A stretch of DNA of 64,000 nucleotides, taken from positions 1 through 64,000 of the forward strand of contig NZ_CSTD01000005.1 in NCBI RefSeq assembly GCF_001053185.1, written 5' to 3'. Every line of letters starts with the position of its first letter. Position 1 is the stretch's first letter. The position numbers and the translations under genes were made by a program. Below are positions 38,135-47,502 of this stretch, one piece after another. Below the pieces are notes generated by a model, which saw only the letters and a program-made list of their open reading frames with translations, was not told the DNA's origin and searched no databases. Origin of the DNA: Mycobacterium bohemicum DSM 44277 (GTDB taxonomy: Bacteria; Actinomycetota; Actinomycetes; Mycobacteriales; Mycobacteriaceae).

Positions 38135-39145
38135 TCAGGAATGGTGATCGGCGCGCTCGGCGAGCTCGCGGCTCGCGTCGAGATAACTCATCGCCCCGCG
38201 TGAGCCGGGGTCGTAGTCGATGATCGTCATGCTGTAGCCCGGGGCCTCCGAAACCTTGACGCTGCGCGGGATCACCGTGCGCAGCACCTTGGCACCGAAG
38301 TAGCGGCGCACCTCTTCGGCCACCTGATCGGCGAGCTTGGTCCGCCCGTCGTACATGGTCAGGATCACGGTGCTGACTTCCAGCCGCGGGTTCAGGTGGG
38401 CCTTCACCATCTCGATGTTGCGCATCAACTGGGACACGCCCTCGAGCGCGTAGTACTCGCATTGGATCGGGATCATGACCTCGGGCGCGGCGACGAGCGC
38501 GTTGATCGTCAGCAGGCCGAGCGACGGCGGGCAGTCGATGAACACGTAGTCGAAGTCGAGGGCGTCGAGGTCGGCCAGGGCGGTCCGTAGCCGGTTCTCC
38601 CGCGCCACCATGCTGACCAACTCGATCTCGGCGCCGGCCAGGTCGATCGTCGCCGGCACGCAGAACAGCCGCTGGCTGTGCGGGCTCTGGCGTATCGCGT
38701 CCTTCAGCGGGACCTCGCCGATCAGCACCTCGTACGACGACGGAGTCCCGGATTGGCGGTCCGCGATGCCCAGGGCGGTGCTCGCGTTGCCCTGGGGATC
38801 CAGGTCGACGACCAGGGTCTTGAGGCCCTGGACGGCGAGGGCGGCGGCGAGGTTAACCGCGGTGGTCGTCTTGCCGACCCCGCCCTTCTGGTTGGCGACG
38901 GTGAAGACCCGCCGCCGGCCCGGGCGGCGCAGCGGTTCGTAGGTGGTGTGGATGACCCTCATCGCGCGCTCGGCGGCGGCGCCGATCGGGGTGTCGAATT
39001 CGTCCGGTGTTTCACGTGAAACATCCGCGGTCGCCCCGGGCTGGGCGGGGGCCGGCGGCGCGGCGGCCTCCTGCGCGACGGACGTGCCCGACGGCGGGTG
39101 GTGGCCCTGCGGCTCCGCCTCGCCACGGTCCTGTGGCGAACTCAT
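38135..39145 (-). CDS. parA: Chromosome-partition ATPase ParA
   Basis: 336 residues from the ATG at 39145. The N-terminal ~85 residues are low-complexity with the parS-encoded VSRET. The deviant Walker A is NQKGGVGKTTTAVNLA; VVDLDPQGNAST and YVFIDCPPSLGLLT follow. ParA forms dynamic gradients that move ParB-parS complexes; in mycobacteria it interacts with polar Wag31. The start overlaps the rsmG stop by 4 nt. Confidence 0.95.
   Translation of the reverse strand: MSSPQDRGEAEPQGHHPPSGTSVAQEAAAPPAPAQPGATADVSRETPDEFDTPIGAAAERAMRVIHTTYEPLRRPGRRRVFTVANQKGGVGKTTTAVNLAAALAVQGLKTLVVDLDPQGNASTALGIADRQSGTPSSYEVLIGEVPLKDAIRQSPHSQRLFCVPATIDLAGAEIELVSMVARENRLRTALADLDALDFDYVFIDCPPSLGLLTINALVAAPEVMIPIQCEYYALEGVSQLMRNIEMVKAHLNPRLEVSTVILTMYDGRTKLADQVAEEVRRYFGAKVLRTVIPRSVKVSEAPGYSMTIIDYDPGSRGAMSYLDASRELAERADHHS
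39008..39023. promoter_or_regulatory. parS site inside parA
   Basis: TGTTTCACGTGAAACA is a perfect copy of the bacterial parS consensus. It lies within the parA coding sequence and encodes part of DVSRET on the minus strand. Confidence 0.95.
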
Positions 39146-39867
39146 CGTGCCCTGCCCTTCCCCACCGCCGCGCCGCGCTTCGGCGCCGCGCGGTAGGCCA
39201 AAACGACCGTTGCGGGGGGCCGCAAATAGTCCGCGCCACATGTCACTACCCTGACATCAACCGCGCCGGCCGCAGCCATCACACGCCGATGTTCTCCGAC
39301 TTCGCCGGTCGCCCGTTCACCCTTGATCGCGATCATCCGCCCGCCCGGCCGTAGCAACGGCATACTCCACTTCGTCAGCTTGTCCAACGAGGCCACCGCT
39401 CGCGACACCGCCACGTCGGCGTCACCAAGCCGCTCCCGCACCGACTTTTCCTCGGCCCGGCCGCGCACCACCTCGACGGCTAACCCTAGTTGCCCGAGGA
39501 CCTCGGTGAGAAATTCGCTGCGCCGCAGCATGGGTTCGAGCAGCACGACGTCGAGATCCGGGCGCGCGATCGCCAGCGGTATGCCGGGCAGCCCCGCCCC
39601 GCTGCCGATGTCGACCACCCGCTCCCCCGGTTCGAGGAGTTCGGCGACGGCGGCGCTGTTGAGGAGGTGGCGGTCCCAGAGGCGCTCGACCTCGCGTGGC
39701 CCGATCAGGCCGCGCGCCACGCCCGCGTCCGCGAGCGCGTCCGCGTATCTGCGGGCGACGTCGAGGCGGTCCCCGAACGCCCTGGACGCCGCCTCGGGCG
39801 CCGGCCCCGCGACCACGCTGCCCGGCGGGGCCTGGCCGACCGGCTCGACATGTTTCACGTGAAACAT
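39142..39867 (-). CDS. rsmG: 16S rRNA (guanine-527-N7)-methyltransferase RsmG (GidB)
   Basis: 241 residues from the ATG at 39867. The start MFHVKH is encoded by a parS site. The SAM motif is RVVDIGSGAGLPGIPLA, with LLEPMLRRSEFL and VSRAVASLDKLTKWSMP typical of the family. It methylates G527 of 16S rRNA; loss gives low-level streptomycin resistance in mycobacteria. No disruption is visible. Confidence 0.95.
   Translation of the reverse strand: MFHVKHVEPVGQAPPGSVVAGPAPEAASRAFGDRLDVARRYADALADAGVARGLIGPREVERLWDRHLLNSAAVAELLEPGERVVDIGSGAGLPGIPLAIARPDLDVVLLEPMLRRSEFLTEVLGQLGLAVEVVRGRAEEKSVRERLGDADVAVSRAVASLDKLTKWSMPLLRPGGRMIAIKGERATGEVGEHRRVMAAAGAVDVRVVTCGADYLRPPATVVLAYRAAPKRGAAVGKGRAR
39851..39866. 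promoter_or_regulatory. parS site at the rsmG start codon
   Basis: A second perfect TGTTTCACGTGAAACA, 828 bp from the first, overlaps the first codons of rsmG. ParB bound here could also influence rsmG translation or transcription (inference). Confidence 0.95.
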
Positions 39868-39914
39868 CCTTCGTCCACCGCGACGCGGGTCGGAACTACA
39901 CGGCTGTAACTCGG

Positions 39915-40523
39915 TCAGTCATGCAGCACGACGACGCGGCGCGCCGGCTCGGCGCCCTCGCTTTCGCTGTGCACCCCGTCGACCGCGGCCACGGCGTCGT
40001 GCACGATCTTGCGTTCGAACGGCGTCATCGGAGCCAACTCTTCGCGTTCTCCGCTGGCCAGCACCCGCCGGGCGACCTTCTCGCCCAGGGCCGCCAACTC
40101 GTCGCGGCGCCGGCGCCGCCAACTCGCGATGTCGAGCATCAGGCGGCTACGGACCCCGGTCTTCTGGTGCACCGCCAGCCGGGTCAGCTCCTGCAGCGCG
40201 TCCAACACCTCGCCCCCGCGTCCGACCAACTTGTTCAAGTCCTCGCCGCCGTCGATGCTCACGACCGCGCGGTTGCCCTCGACGTCCAGATCGATGTCGC
40301 CGTCGAAGTCCAGCAGATCCAACAACTCTTCGAGGTAGTCGCCGGCGATCTCCCCCTCGGCGACCAATCGCTCCTCGAGGTCGTCGGTGTGGTCGGCGTC
40401 CGTGTCGCCATCCGCGTCGGCGTCCGTGTCGGCGTCCGGCGCGGCGTCCTCGACCGCCTCAGCCGGCGGGGCGGCATCGACGTCTTCGTCAAGGTTGCGC
40501 TCGGTGGTATCGGCGTCGGTCAT
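39915..40523 (-). CDS. jag: Jag/KhpB-type RNA-binding protein (KH + R3H)
   Basis: 202 residues. The N-terminus is strongly acidic (repeated DADTDADAD). A KH domain follows (VSIDGGEDLNKLVGRGGEVLDAL with its GRGGEV loop) and an R3H domain at the end (APMTPFERKIVHDAVAAVDGV). It lies between yidC and rsmG, as in most actinobacteria. It binds RNA; in other bacteria it works with KhpA and affects cell shape. Confidence 0.9.
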   Translation of the reverse strand: MTDADTTERNLDEDVDAAPPAEAVEDAAPDADTDADADGDTDADHTDDLEERLVAEGEIAGDYLEELLDLLDFDGDIDLDVEGNRAVVSIDGGEDLNKLVGRGGEVLDALQELTRLAVHQKTGVRSRLMLDIASWRRRRRDELAALGEKVARRVLASGEREELAPMTPFERKIVHDAVAAVDGVHSESEGAEPARRVVVLHD

Positions 40524-40605
40524 GTCTTTTCTCTCCCTCGATTCCCGGGCCTGTGCCCAATTTGGGGTCGTCTGTCACGGCGTCCCCGTTGAAGCTGTGG
40601 GGCCC

Positions 40606-41724
40606 TCAGCGTTTGCGCTTTTTGGGCCGTGCGCCCGGACGCGGCGTCCGGTTGGTGGGGCCGTCGACGCGTGCCGGCGGGTTGGCCTTGCCGGGTTGAA
40701 CCGCGGCGTCGGATTCGTCATCGCCGTTCTCGGCGAGCCCGTCGGATGCCTCGGCTGCCGCGTCGTCGGCGCCCCCGGACAATCCCGTCCCGCCCGCGCC
40801 TTTCGACGTGCGCTTGGGTTTGGCTCCCGGCGCCGGCGCGTTGGCCGCCCGTCGGGCGATCACTTCCTGTTTCTTGGCCTCGTCCTCTTTTTCGATCATC
40901 GCGAACACGTAGTGCTGCTGGCCGAACGTCCAGATGTTGTTCGAGAACCAGTACAGGATGATCGCCAGCGGAAGGAACGGCCCGCCGACGACCACGCCGA
41001 GCGGAAAGACGTACAGCGCGAGCTTGTTCATCATCGCGGTCTGGGGGTTGGCCGCCGCCTCCGGGCTTTGGCGGGCCACCGAGGCGCGGCTGTTGAAGTA
41101 CGTCGCGATGCCGGCCAGGATCATGATGGGCGCGCCCACCGCGATCACGGCCGGACGGCTGAAGATGGTGAACGCGTCCAACCCGGAGTTCTGGGTCATG
41201 GACGCACCGATCGGCGCCCCGAACAGGTTGGCGTCCAGGAAGTGGCCGACGTCGGCCGCGGTGAATACGTAGTTTCCCGTGGCCCGGTTCTGCGCCACCG
41301 ACAGGTGGGGCTGACCCAGGCCGCCGGTGGTCCGGTTGAACGACCGCAGCACGTGATACAGGCCGATGAACACCGGGATCTGGGCGAGCATCGGCAGGCA
41401 GCCAAGGATGGGATTGAAGCCGTGCTCCCGCTGCAGCTTCTGCATCTCCAGAGCCATCCGCTGCCGGTCCTTGCTGTACTTCTTCTGCAGCGCCTTGATC
41501 TGCGGCTGGAGTTCCTGCATCTGCCGCGTGGTCCGGATCTGCCGGACGAACGGCTGATACAGCAGCGCCCGCAGAGTGAACACCAGGAACATCACCGACA
41601 GTGCCCACGCGAAGAAGTTCGACGGCCCTAGCAGCGCCCCGAAGAGCTTGTACCAGACCCACATGATCCACGACACCGGGTAGTAGACGAAGTCGAGGCT
41701 GAAGAAATCAAACAAGAGACTCAC
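40606..41724 (-). CDS. yidC: Membrane protein insertase YidC
   Basis: 372 residues. The 60KD_IMP domain runs from about residue 35, with ALLYQPFVRQIRTTRQMQEL, QREHGFNPILGCLPMLAQIP and WFSNNIWTFGQQHYVF. Five transmembrane segments fit. The cytoplasmic tail is long and basic, ending RPKKRKR, and may contact the ribosome. It inserts membrane proteins alone or with SecYEG. Its start overlaps yidD by 17 nt. Confidence 0.95.
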   Translation of the reverse strand: MSLLFDFFSLDFVYYPVSWIMWVWYKLFGALLGPSNFFAWALSVMFLVFTLRALLYQPFVRQIRTTRQMQELQPQIKALQKKYSKDRQRMALEMQKLQREHGFNPILGCLPMLAQIPVFIGLYHVLRSFNRTTGGLGQPHLSVAQNRATGNYVFTAADVGHFLDANLFGAPIGASMTQNSGLDAFTIFSRPAVIAVGAPIMILAGIATYFNSRASVARQSPEAAANPQTAMMNKLALYVFPLGVVVGGPFLPLAIILYWFSNNIWTFGQQHYVFAMIEKEDEAKKQEVIARRAANAPAPGAKPKRTSKGAGGTGLSGGADDAAAEASDGLAENGDDESDAAVQPGKANPPARVDGPTNRTPRPGARPKKRKR

Positions 41725-42043
41725 TCTCCCCTCGCGCGGCCGGGCGGTCCTCGGTCACGCTCGCGTCTTGGCGGCCCGGGCGGTCCGGAATGGGATCCCA
41801 CCCGCCGCGGTGCCACGGGCCACACTTGGCGAGCCGGGCCACCGCCAGCCAGCTTCCCCGGATCAAGCCGTATTCGGTCAGTGCATCGACGGCGTAGTGG
41901 CTGCACGTCGGGACGAAGCGGCAGGTCGGTGGCCGAAGGGGCGACACCATGTGCCGGTAGAGCTGGATGAGGTAGACCACGCCTCGCACCGCCGCCGCCG
42001 AGGCGTTCTGCAGCAGCGTTCGCGGCGCGGTCGGCGCGCTCAC
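41708..42043 (-). CDS. yidD: YidD membrane insertion efficiency factor, in frame with rnpA
   Basis: If translated from the GTG at 42043 (VSAPTAPRTLLQNAS), 111 residues. YLIQLYRHMVSPLRPPTCRFVPTCSHYAVDAL is the diagnostic segment of the family, with its conserved Cys pair, and GPWHRGGWDPIP closes the domain. It assists YidC-dependent insertion. There is no stop codon between rnpA and this gene in this frame, so an RnpA-YidD fusion could also be made. Confidence 0.85.
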   Translation of the reverse strand: MSAPTAPRTLLQNASAAAVRGVVYLIQLYRHMVSPLRPPTCRFVPTCSHYAVDALTEYGLIRGSWLAVARLAKCGPWHRGGWDPIPDRPGRQDASVTEDRPAARGESESLV

Positions 42044-42388
42044 CGGCCGGGCCGCGCGGCGCAACCCGCGCCGCACCTGCTGTTCCAAGCGCGCGGACGA
42101 CGCGTTGCGGCTACTCGGCAACGCCCGGATCACCACCCGGTCCGATTCGTGAAGGTCCCCCAACATGGTGCGGGCGACGTGACGCAGCCGGCGCGCGACC
42201 CGATGGCGTTCAACGGCCGACCCGACCGGCTTGGAGATGATCAGACCCACCCGAGGAGCGCCACCTTCGTCCTCGGGCCTGCCCGGCCGGACGTGCACGA
42301 CCAGGTCGGGCTGAACAGCCTTGATGCCACTCTTCACCGTCGCCTCAAAGTCCGTCGACCGCCTCATCCGGTTGCGTGCGGGAAGCAC
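42044..42388 (-). CDS. rnpA: Ribonuclease P protein component (no own stop; reads into yidD)
   Basis: From the GTG at 42388 (VLPARNRMRRSTDFEATV); a TTG two codons earlier is also possible. The RNR signature region is VGSAVERHRVARRLRHVAR, and VVIRALPSSRNASSARLEQQV follows. It is the protein subunit of RNase P for tRNA 5' maturation. About 115 residues precede the yidD GTG. Normally rnpA ends with a TGA overlapping that GTG; here the sequence CCGGTGAGC is in the frame that reads through, giving one ORF of about 228 residues. Confidence 0.85.
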
Positions 42389-42409
42389 CGCCAAAACCCG
42401 GCGTTGCGA

Positions 42410-42553
42410 TCAGGCAGTCAGCGCGCGACGACCCTTGCGCCGCCGGTTCGCCACGATGGAACGCCCGGCCCGGGTGCGCATCCGCAGGCGGAAACCGTGC
42501 ACGCGGGCTCGCCGGCGATTGTTCGGCTGGAAGGTCCGCTTGCCCTTGGCCAC
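42410..42553 (-). CDS. rpmH: 50S ribosomal protein L34
   Basis: 47 residues from the GTG at 42553: it begins MAKGKRTFQPNNRRRARVHG and ends with RRRKGRRALTA. This matches bacterial L34 throughout, including the VHGFRLRMRTRAGR segment. The gene opens the rpmH-rnpA-yidD-yidC-jag cluster. An AGGAGAAC precedes the start. Confidence 0.95.
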   Translation of the reverse strand: MAKGKRTFQPNNRRRARVHGFRLRMRTRAGRSIVANRRRKGRRALTA

Positions 42554-43146
42554 GACGTTCTCCTCGTTGTGTCTCGCTCAAGTCGTTCCACTCATCCGCT
42601 CGCTCGCAGGCCGGTGGGTCTACGGGTCGATCGGGGGGTGGTACTTTGCTCGCTGGCCGGCGCGGTCCCCATCCATGGGTCGCAGCCGTATCGCCGACGT
42701 TCGGGCGACTGTTTGAGGGTACTGACGCGGCTCGGCTGGGTCAAACCTGGCCTGCGCCAACGCACCCGCACCATGACGGCCCGGATCCGCTTCGCGTCCC
42801 CCGTCGGGGCGGCCCGAAGTCGACCCGGGCCGAAAGACCCTAGACAACTCTGTTGGAATGGAACAGAACTGTTGGCAGCCGCACGGAAAACTGTTAGCTT
42901 CTGCCAAGGTCAATTTAGACTTGAACGGCGCTCGACAACGAAGCGAGGATGGCGGATCGACTAGCTGCGTAGACGACCTCGAACGGGTTTTCTTCAGCAC
43001 GGGGATCTCGTGCCGTCGCCGATAGGTTGCGGCTCGCTTACGATCATCCTTGTCCACACCTGTGCATAACTATGTGGACAGTTGCCTTTGTCGTCTAGCG
43101 TCGTTCGTAGTTCCGACCCATGTGCGAGAACCAGGGAGATGCGTCG
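42554..43146. promoter_or_regulatory. rpmH-dnaA intergenic region with DnaA boxes
   Basis: This divergent gap of about 590 bp holds the rpmH and dnaA promoters. A perfect DnaA box TTGTCCACA lies at 43050-43058, with variants TGTGCATAA at 43061-43069 and TGTGGACAG at 43073-43081, just before dnaA, consistent with autoregulation. I see no convincing reading frame inside. Confidence 0.7.
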
Positions 43147-44685
43147 TTGGCCGATGACCCCGGGTCCGGCTTCAGCACCGTGTGGAACGCGGTCGTCTCC
43201 GAGCTCAACGGCGAGGCCACCGCGGACGGAGCCCCGGTAAACCGCATGACACTCATCAATCCGCTGACCCCTCAACAGCGCGCCTGGCTGAATCTGGTTC
43301 GACCGCTGACCATCGTCGAGGGCTTCGCGCTGCTGTCCGTGCCGAGCAGCTTCGTGCAGAACGAGATCGAACGCCACCTGCGCGCACCCATCACCGACGC
43401 CCTGAGCCGCCGCCTCGGCCAGCAGATACAGCTCGGCGTGCGCATCGCCCCCCCGGACGCGGACGCCGAACCCGCCGTTCCGGCCGACCCTGTCCCCCCG
43501 ACCGACACGTTCGCCGGGCACGACACCGCCGCCGAGGAGGCCGCCGAGTTCGACGACGGTGACGACGGTGAGGAAACGGCCGGCGCGGGTGAGCAGAGCT
43601 GGCCGCATTACTTCACCGAGCGCGCGCGGCACGCCGACTCGGCCGTCACGACCGAGGCCAGCCTCAACCGCCGCTACACCTTCGACACGTTCGTCATCGG
43701 CGCCTCCAACCGGTTCGCCCATGCCGCCGCCCTGGCGATCGCCGAAGCACCGGCCCGCGCCTACAACCCCCTTTTCATCTGGGGAGAATCCGGCCTCGGC
43801 AAGACCCACCTGCTGCACGCCGCCGGCAACTACGCCCAGCGGCTATTTCCGGGCATGCGGGTCAAGTACGTCTCGACCGAAGAGTTCACCAACGACTTCA
43901 TCAACTCGCTGCGTGACGACCGCAAGGTCGCGTTCAAGCGCAGCTACCGCGACGTCGACGTGCTGCTGGTCGATGACATCCAGTTCATCGAGGGCAAGGA
44001 AGGCATCCAGGAGGAGTTCTTCCACACGTTCAACACGCTGCACAACGCCAACAAGCAGATCGTGATCTCCTCCGACCGGCCCCCTAAACAGCTGGCCACC
44101 CTGGAGGATCGGCTGCGGACGCGGTTCGAGTGGGGCCTGATCACCGACGTGCAACCACCCGAGCTCGAGACCCGCATCGCCATCCTGCGCAAGAAGGCGC
44201 AGATGGAGCGGCTCGCGGTCCCCGACGACGTGTTGGAACTCATCGCCAGCAGCATCGAGCGCAACATCCGCGAACTCGAGGGAGCCCTCATCCGCGTCAC
44301 CGCGTTCGCCTCGCTCAACAAGACCCCGATCGACAAGTCACTGGCCGAGATCGTGTTGCGCGACCTGATCGCCGATGCCAGCACCATGCAGATCAGTGCG
44401 GCGACCATCATGGCCGCCACCGCGGAGTATTTCGACACCACGGTGGAAGAACTACGGGGGCCCGGCAAGACCCGGGCGCTGGCCCAGTCGCGCCAGATCG
44501 CGATGTATTTGTGCCGCGAACTCACCGACTTGTCCCTACCCAAGATCGGCCAGGCGTTCGGTCGCGACCACACCACGGTGATGTACGCGCAGCGAAAGAT
44601 CTTGTCCGAGATGGCCGAGCGACGTGAGGTCTTCGATCACGTCAAGGAGCTCACCACCCGCATCCGCCAGCGCTCCAAGCGCTGA
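43147..44685 (+). CDS. dnaA: Chromosomal replication initiator DnaA
   Basis: 512 residues from the TTG at 43147 (LADDPGSGFSTVWNAVVSEL), chosen because GGGAGA sits about eight bases upstream and the protein then aligns with the mycobacterial start; an ATG at 43120 also opens the frame. Domain I is the N-terminal ~85 residues, domain II an acidic linker (EFDDGDDGEE). The AAA+ domain has GESGLGKTHLLHAAG and VLLVDDIQFI. The C-terminal DNA-binding signature is GRDHTTVMYAQRKI. It binds DnaA boxes at oriC and melts the origin. Confidence 0.96.
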   Translation: MADDPGSGFSTVWNAVVSELNGEATADGAPVNRMTLINPLTPQQRAWLNLVRPLTIVEGFALLSVPSSFVQNEIERHLRAPITDALSRRLGQQIQLGVRIAPPDADAEPAVPADPVPPTDTFAGHDTAAEEAAEFDDGDDGEETAGAGEQSWPHYFTERARHADSAVTTEASLNRRYTFDTFVIGASNRFAHAAALAIAEAPARAYNPLFIWGESGLGKTHLLHAAGNYAQRLFPGMRVKYVSTEEFTNDFINSLRDDRKVAFKRSYRDVDVLLVDDIQFIEGKEGIQEEFFHTFNTLHNANKQIVISSDRPPKQLATLEDRLRTRFEWGLITDVQPPELETRIAILRKKAQMERLAVPDDVLELIASSIERNIRELEGALIRVTAFASLNKTPIDKSLAEIVLRDLIADASTMQISAATIMAATAEYFDTTVEELRGPGKTRALAQSRQIAMYLCRELTDLSLPKIGQAFGRDHTTVMYAQRKILSEMAERREVFDHVKELTTRIRQRSKR

Positions 44686-45159
44686 CCGCCGGCCGTTCGC
44701 CAACTTTCTTTCAAAAAACTTTACGCACCCCTGTCACACCAGCCACACGGTGACGTTGTGTGAACTCCTGTGCACAACGCCTTGAACGGGAGTGCAACAA
44801 CAACGGCTGGGTACACAGCGCTCGATCATCCCCAGCGGCTCGACGGGGCCGCACACCCCTGTCCACGCCGTCATGCACACTGCGACGGCTCCCCTAGCTG
44901 CATCAAGGTCGGATCATCCCCAGGATGCACAGCCCTTATTACTGTTACTGAGATCTATCCGAAGGTGTTTCTCTTCAAAGAAGGCTCTGGGGACGCACCG
45001 CGCACAACCCGCCGTGACCGGGTCGTCGCGCCCGCTTGTCGCCCGGATGGACTAGCTTTCAAGATGGCCTAAGACGATCTACGGTTGTTCTTCGACTGCC
45101 GTTGCGGTCACGGCAGGCCGGTCACACAATCGTGAACTCTTGGTAGGTGAAGGGACGCT
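44686..45159. other. oriC: Replication origin oriC (dnaA-dnaN intergenic region)
   Basis: 474 bp between dnaA and dnaN, the established position of mycobacterial oriC. An AT-rich stretch (TTTCTTTCAAAAAACTTTA, 44705-44723) could be the unwinding element. DnaA-box-like sequences include TTGTGTGAA (44756-44764), TGTGCACAA (44769-44777) and CTGTCCACG (44859-44867). No protein-coding gene is evident. The opposite side of dnaA has further boxes. Confidence 0.85.
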
Positions 45160-46356
45160 ATGGACGCGGCGACGACGACAGCTGGCCTCACCGATCTGAA
45201 GTTCCGTTTGGTGCGGGAGTCCTTCGCCGACGCGGTGTCGTGGGTGGCGCGCAACCTTCCGGCCCGGCCGGCGGTCCCCGTCCTTTCCGGTGTCCTGTTG
45301 ACGGGCTCGGATGAGGGCCTCACCATCTCCGGATTCGACTACGAGGTATCCGCCGAGGCCCAGGTTGCCGCCGAAATCGCTTCTCCGGGAAGCGTTTTGG
45401 TGTCCGGCCGGTTGTTGTCCGACATCACCCGGGCGTTGCCGAACAAACCCGTCGACTTCTATGTCGACGGCAATCGGGTCGCGCTGACGTGCGGGAACGC
45501 CAGATTCTCGCTGCCGACGATGGCGGTGGAGGATTACCCGACGTTGCCCACCCTGCCCGAAGAGACCGGCATGTTGCCCGCCGACCTCTTCGCCGAGGCG
45601 ATCGGCCAGGTCGCCGTGGCGGCCGGCCGGGATGACACGCTGCCGATGCTGACGGGGATCAGGGTTGAGATTTCCGGGGACAAGGTCGTCTTGGCCGCCA
45701 CCGACAGGTTCCGGCTGGCGGTTCGCGAGCTGACCTGGGCCCCGTCGTCACCGGACGTCGAGGCCGCGGTGCTCGTCCCGGCCAAGACGTTGGCCGAGGC
45801 GGCCAAGGCCGGCGCGGACGGATCCGAAGTTCGGCTGTCGCTCGGCGCCGGCACCGGGGTGGGAAAAGAGGGGCTCCTCGGTATCAGCGGCAACGGCAAG
45901 CGCAGCACCACCCGGCTCCTGGACGCGGAGTTCCCGAAGTTCCGCCAGCTGCTGCCGGCCGAACACACGGCCGTCGCCACGATCAACGTCGCCGAGCTGA
46001 CCGAGGCGATCAAGCTGGTGGCCTTGGTGGCCGACCGCGGCGCGCAGGTGCGCATGGAGTTCGGCGACGGCATGCTGCGGCTGTCCGCGGGCGCCGATGA
46101 CGTCGGTCGCGCCGAAGAAGATCTCGCGGTCGACTTCGTCGGAGAGCCGTTGACGATCGCGTTCAACCCGACGTACCTCACCGACGGCCTCGCGTCGGTG
46201 CATTCCGACCGGGTGTCCTTCGGTTTCACCACCCCGGGCAAGCCGGCTCTGTTGCGGCCGGCCGGCGATGACGATCAGCCGAGCGGTGGTGGCCCCTTCT
46301 CCGCCTCGCCGACGGACTACGTCTACCTGTTGATGCCCGTCCGGTTGCCCGGCTAG
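45160..46356 (+). CDS. dnaN: DNA polymerase III b sliding clamp
   Basis: 398 residues. The three-domain clamp fold is indicated by RESFADAVSWVARNLPARPAVPVL in domain 1, AAGRDDTLPMLTGIRVEISG in domain 2, and the C-terminal DYVYLLMPVRLPG that ends typical mycobacterial DnaN. It tethers the polymerase and other clients to DNA. recF begins directly after its stop. Confidence 0.96.
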   Translation: MDAATTTAGLTDLKFRLVRESFADAVSWVARNLPARPAVPVLSGVLLTGSDEGLTISGFDYEVSAEAQVAAEIASPGSVLVSGRLLSDITRALPNKPVDFYVDGNRVALTCGNARFSLPTMAVEDYPTLPTLPEETGMLPADLFAEAIGQVAVAAGRDDTLPMLTGIRVEISGDKVVLAATDRFRLAVRELTWAPSSPDVEAAVLVPAKTLAEAAKAGADGSEVRLSLGAGTGVGKEGLLGISGNGKRSTTRLLDAEFPKFRQLLPAEHTAVATINVAELTEAIKLVALVADRGAQVRMEFGDGMLRLSAGADDVGRAEEDLAVDFVGEPLTIAFNPTYLTDGLASVHSDRVSFGFTTPGKPALLRPAGDDDQPSGGGPFSASPTDYVYLLMPVRLPG

Positions 46357-47502
46357 GTGTACGTCCGCCAGCTGGGACTGCGCGATTTCCGGTCCTGGGC
46401 ACACGCCGACCTCGAACTGGAGCCGGGTCGGACGGTGTTCGTCGGGCCCAACGGCTTCGGGAAGACGAATCTGGTTGAGGCGCTGTGGTATTCGGCCACC
46501 CTCGGCTCACACCGGGTGGGCACCGACGCGCCGCTGATCCGCGCGGGCGAGGCCCGCGCGGTGATCTCCACCATCGTCGTGAACGAGGGCAGGGAATGCG
46601 CGATCGACCTGGAGATCACCACCGGACGCGCCAACAAGGCGCGGCTCAACCGTTCTCCGGTGCGCAGCACGCGTGAGGTCCTCGGGGTGTTGCGGGCGGT
46701 GCTGTTCGCGCCGGAAGACCTGGCCCTGGTCCGCGGGGATCCGGCGGACCGGCGCAGATACCTCGACGACCTGGCGACGTTGCGCCGGCCCACGATCGCG
46801 GCGGTCCGCGCCGACTATGACCGGGTCCTGCGGCAGCGCACCGCCCTGCTGAAATCTGTGTCGGGCGCTCGACACCGAAGCGACCCGGGCGCCCTGGACA
46901 CCCTCGACGTCTGGGACGCCCGGCTCGCCGAGCATGGAGCCCAGCTGATGTCGGCCCGCCTGGAGCTGGTGAACCAGCTGTCGCCCGAGGTGGAAAAGGC
47001 CTATCAACTGCTGGCGCCGGGGTCCCGATCGGCCGCCATCACCTACCGGGCCAGCCTGGGCGCCGACATCGCGGGCGCGGACAGCGAAGTCCTCGAAGCC
47101 GCGCTGCTGGCCGCGTTGTCCGAACGCCGCGCCGCCGAACTCGAACGCGGAATGTGCCTGGTGGGTCCGCACCGCGACGACTTGGAATTGCGCCTGGGCG
47201 ACCAACCCGCGAAAGGCTTTGCCAGCCATGGCGAATCGTGGTCTTTCGCCGTGGCGCTGCGCCTGGCGGCCTACGAGCTGCTCCGCGACGAGGGCGGTGA
47301 GCCCGTGCTCCTGCTCGACGACGTGTTCGCCGAACTCGACAGCGCGCGGCGGCGCGCGCTGGCCACGGTGGCCGAATCGGCCGAGCAGGTCCTGGTGACG
47401 GCGGCGGTCGAGGACGACATCCCGGAGGGATGGGCGGCCAGGCGAATCCACATCGACCTGCGCGACGGTGACTCCGGGCGGATTTCGGTCGTGCGATCGT
47501 GA
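46357..47502 (+). CDS. recF: DNA recombination/repair protein RecF
   Basis: 381 residues from a GTG immediately after the dnaN stop. Walker A is GPNGFGKTNLVEAL, and the C-terminal ABC signature and Walker B regions are GFASHGESWSFAVAL and LLLDDVFAELD. RecF loads RecA on gapped DNA with RecO and RecR. Its TGA overlaps the dciA start by 4 nt. Gene order matches M. tuberculosis. Confidence 0.95.
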   Translation: MYVRQLGLRDFRSWAHADLELEPGRTVFVGPNGFGKTNLVEALWYSATLGSHRVGTDAPLIRAGEARAVISTIVVNEGRECAIDLEITTGRANKARLNRSPVRSTREVLGVLRAVLFAPEDLALVRGDPADRRRYLDDLATLRRPTIAAVRADYDRVLRQRTALLKSVSGARHRSDPGALDTLDVWDARLAEHGAQLMSARLELVNQLSPEVEKAYQLLAPGSRSAAITYRASLGADIAGADSEVLEAALLAALSERRAAELERGMCLVGPHRDDLELRLGDQPAKGFASHGESWSFAVALRLAAYELLRDEGGEPVLLLDDVFAELDSARRRALATVAESAEQVLVTAAVEDDIPEGWAARRIHIDLRDGDSGRISVVRS

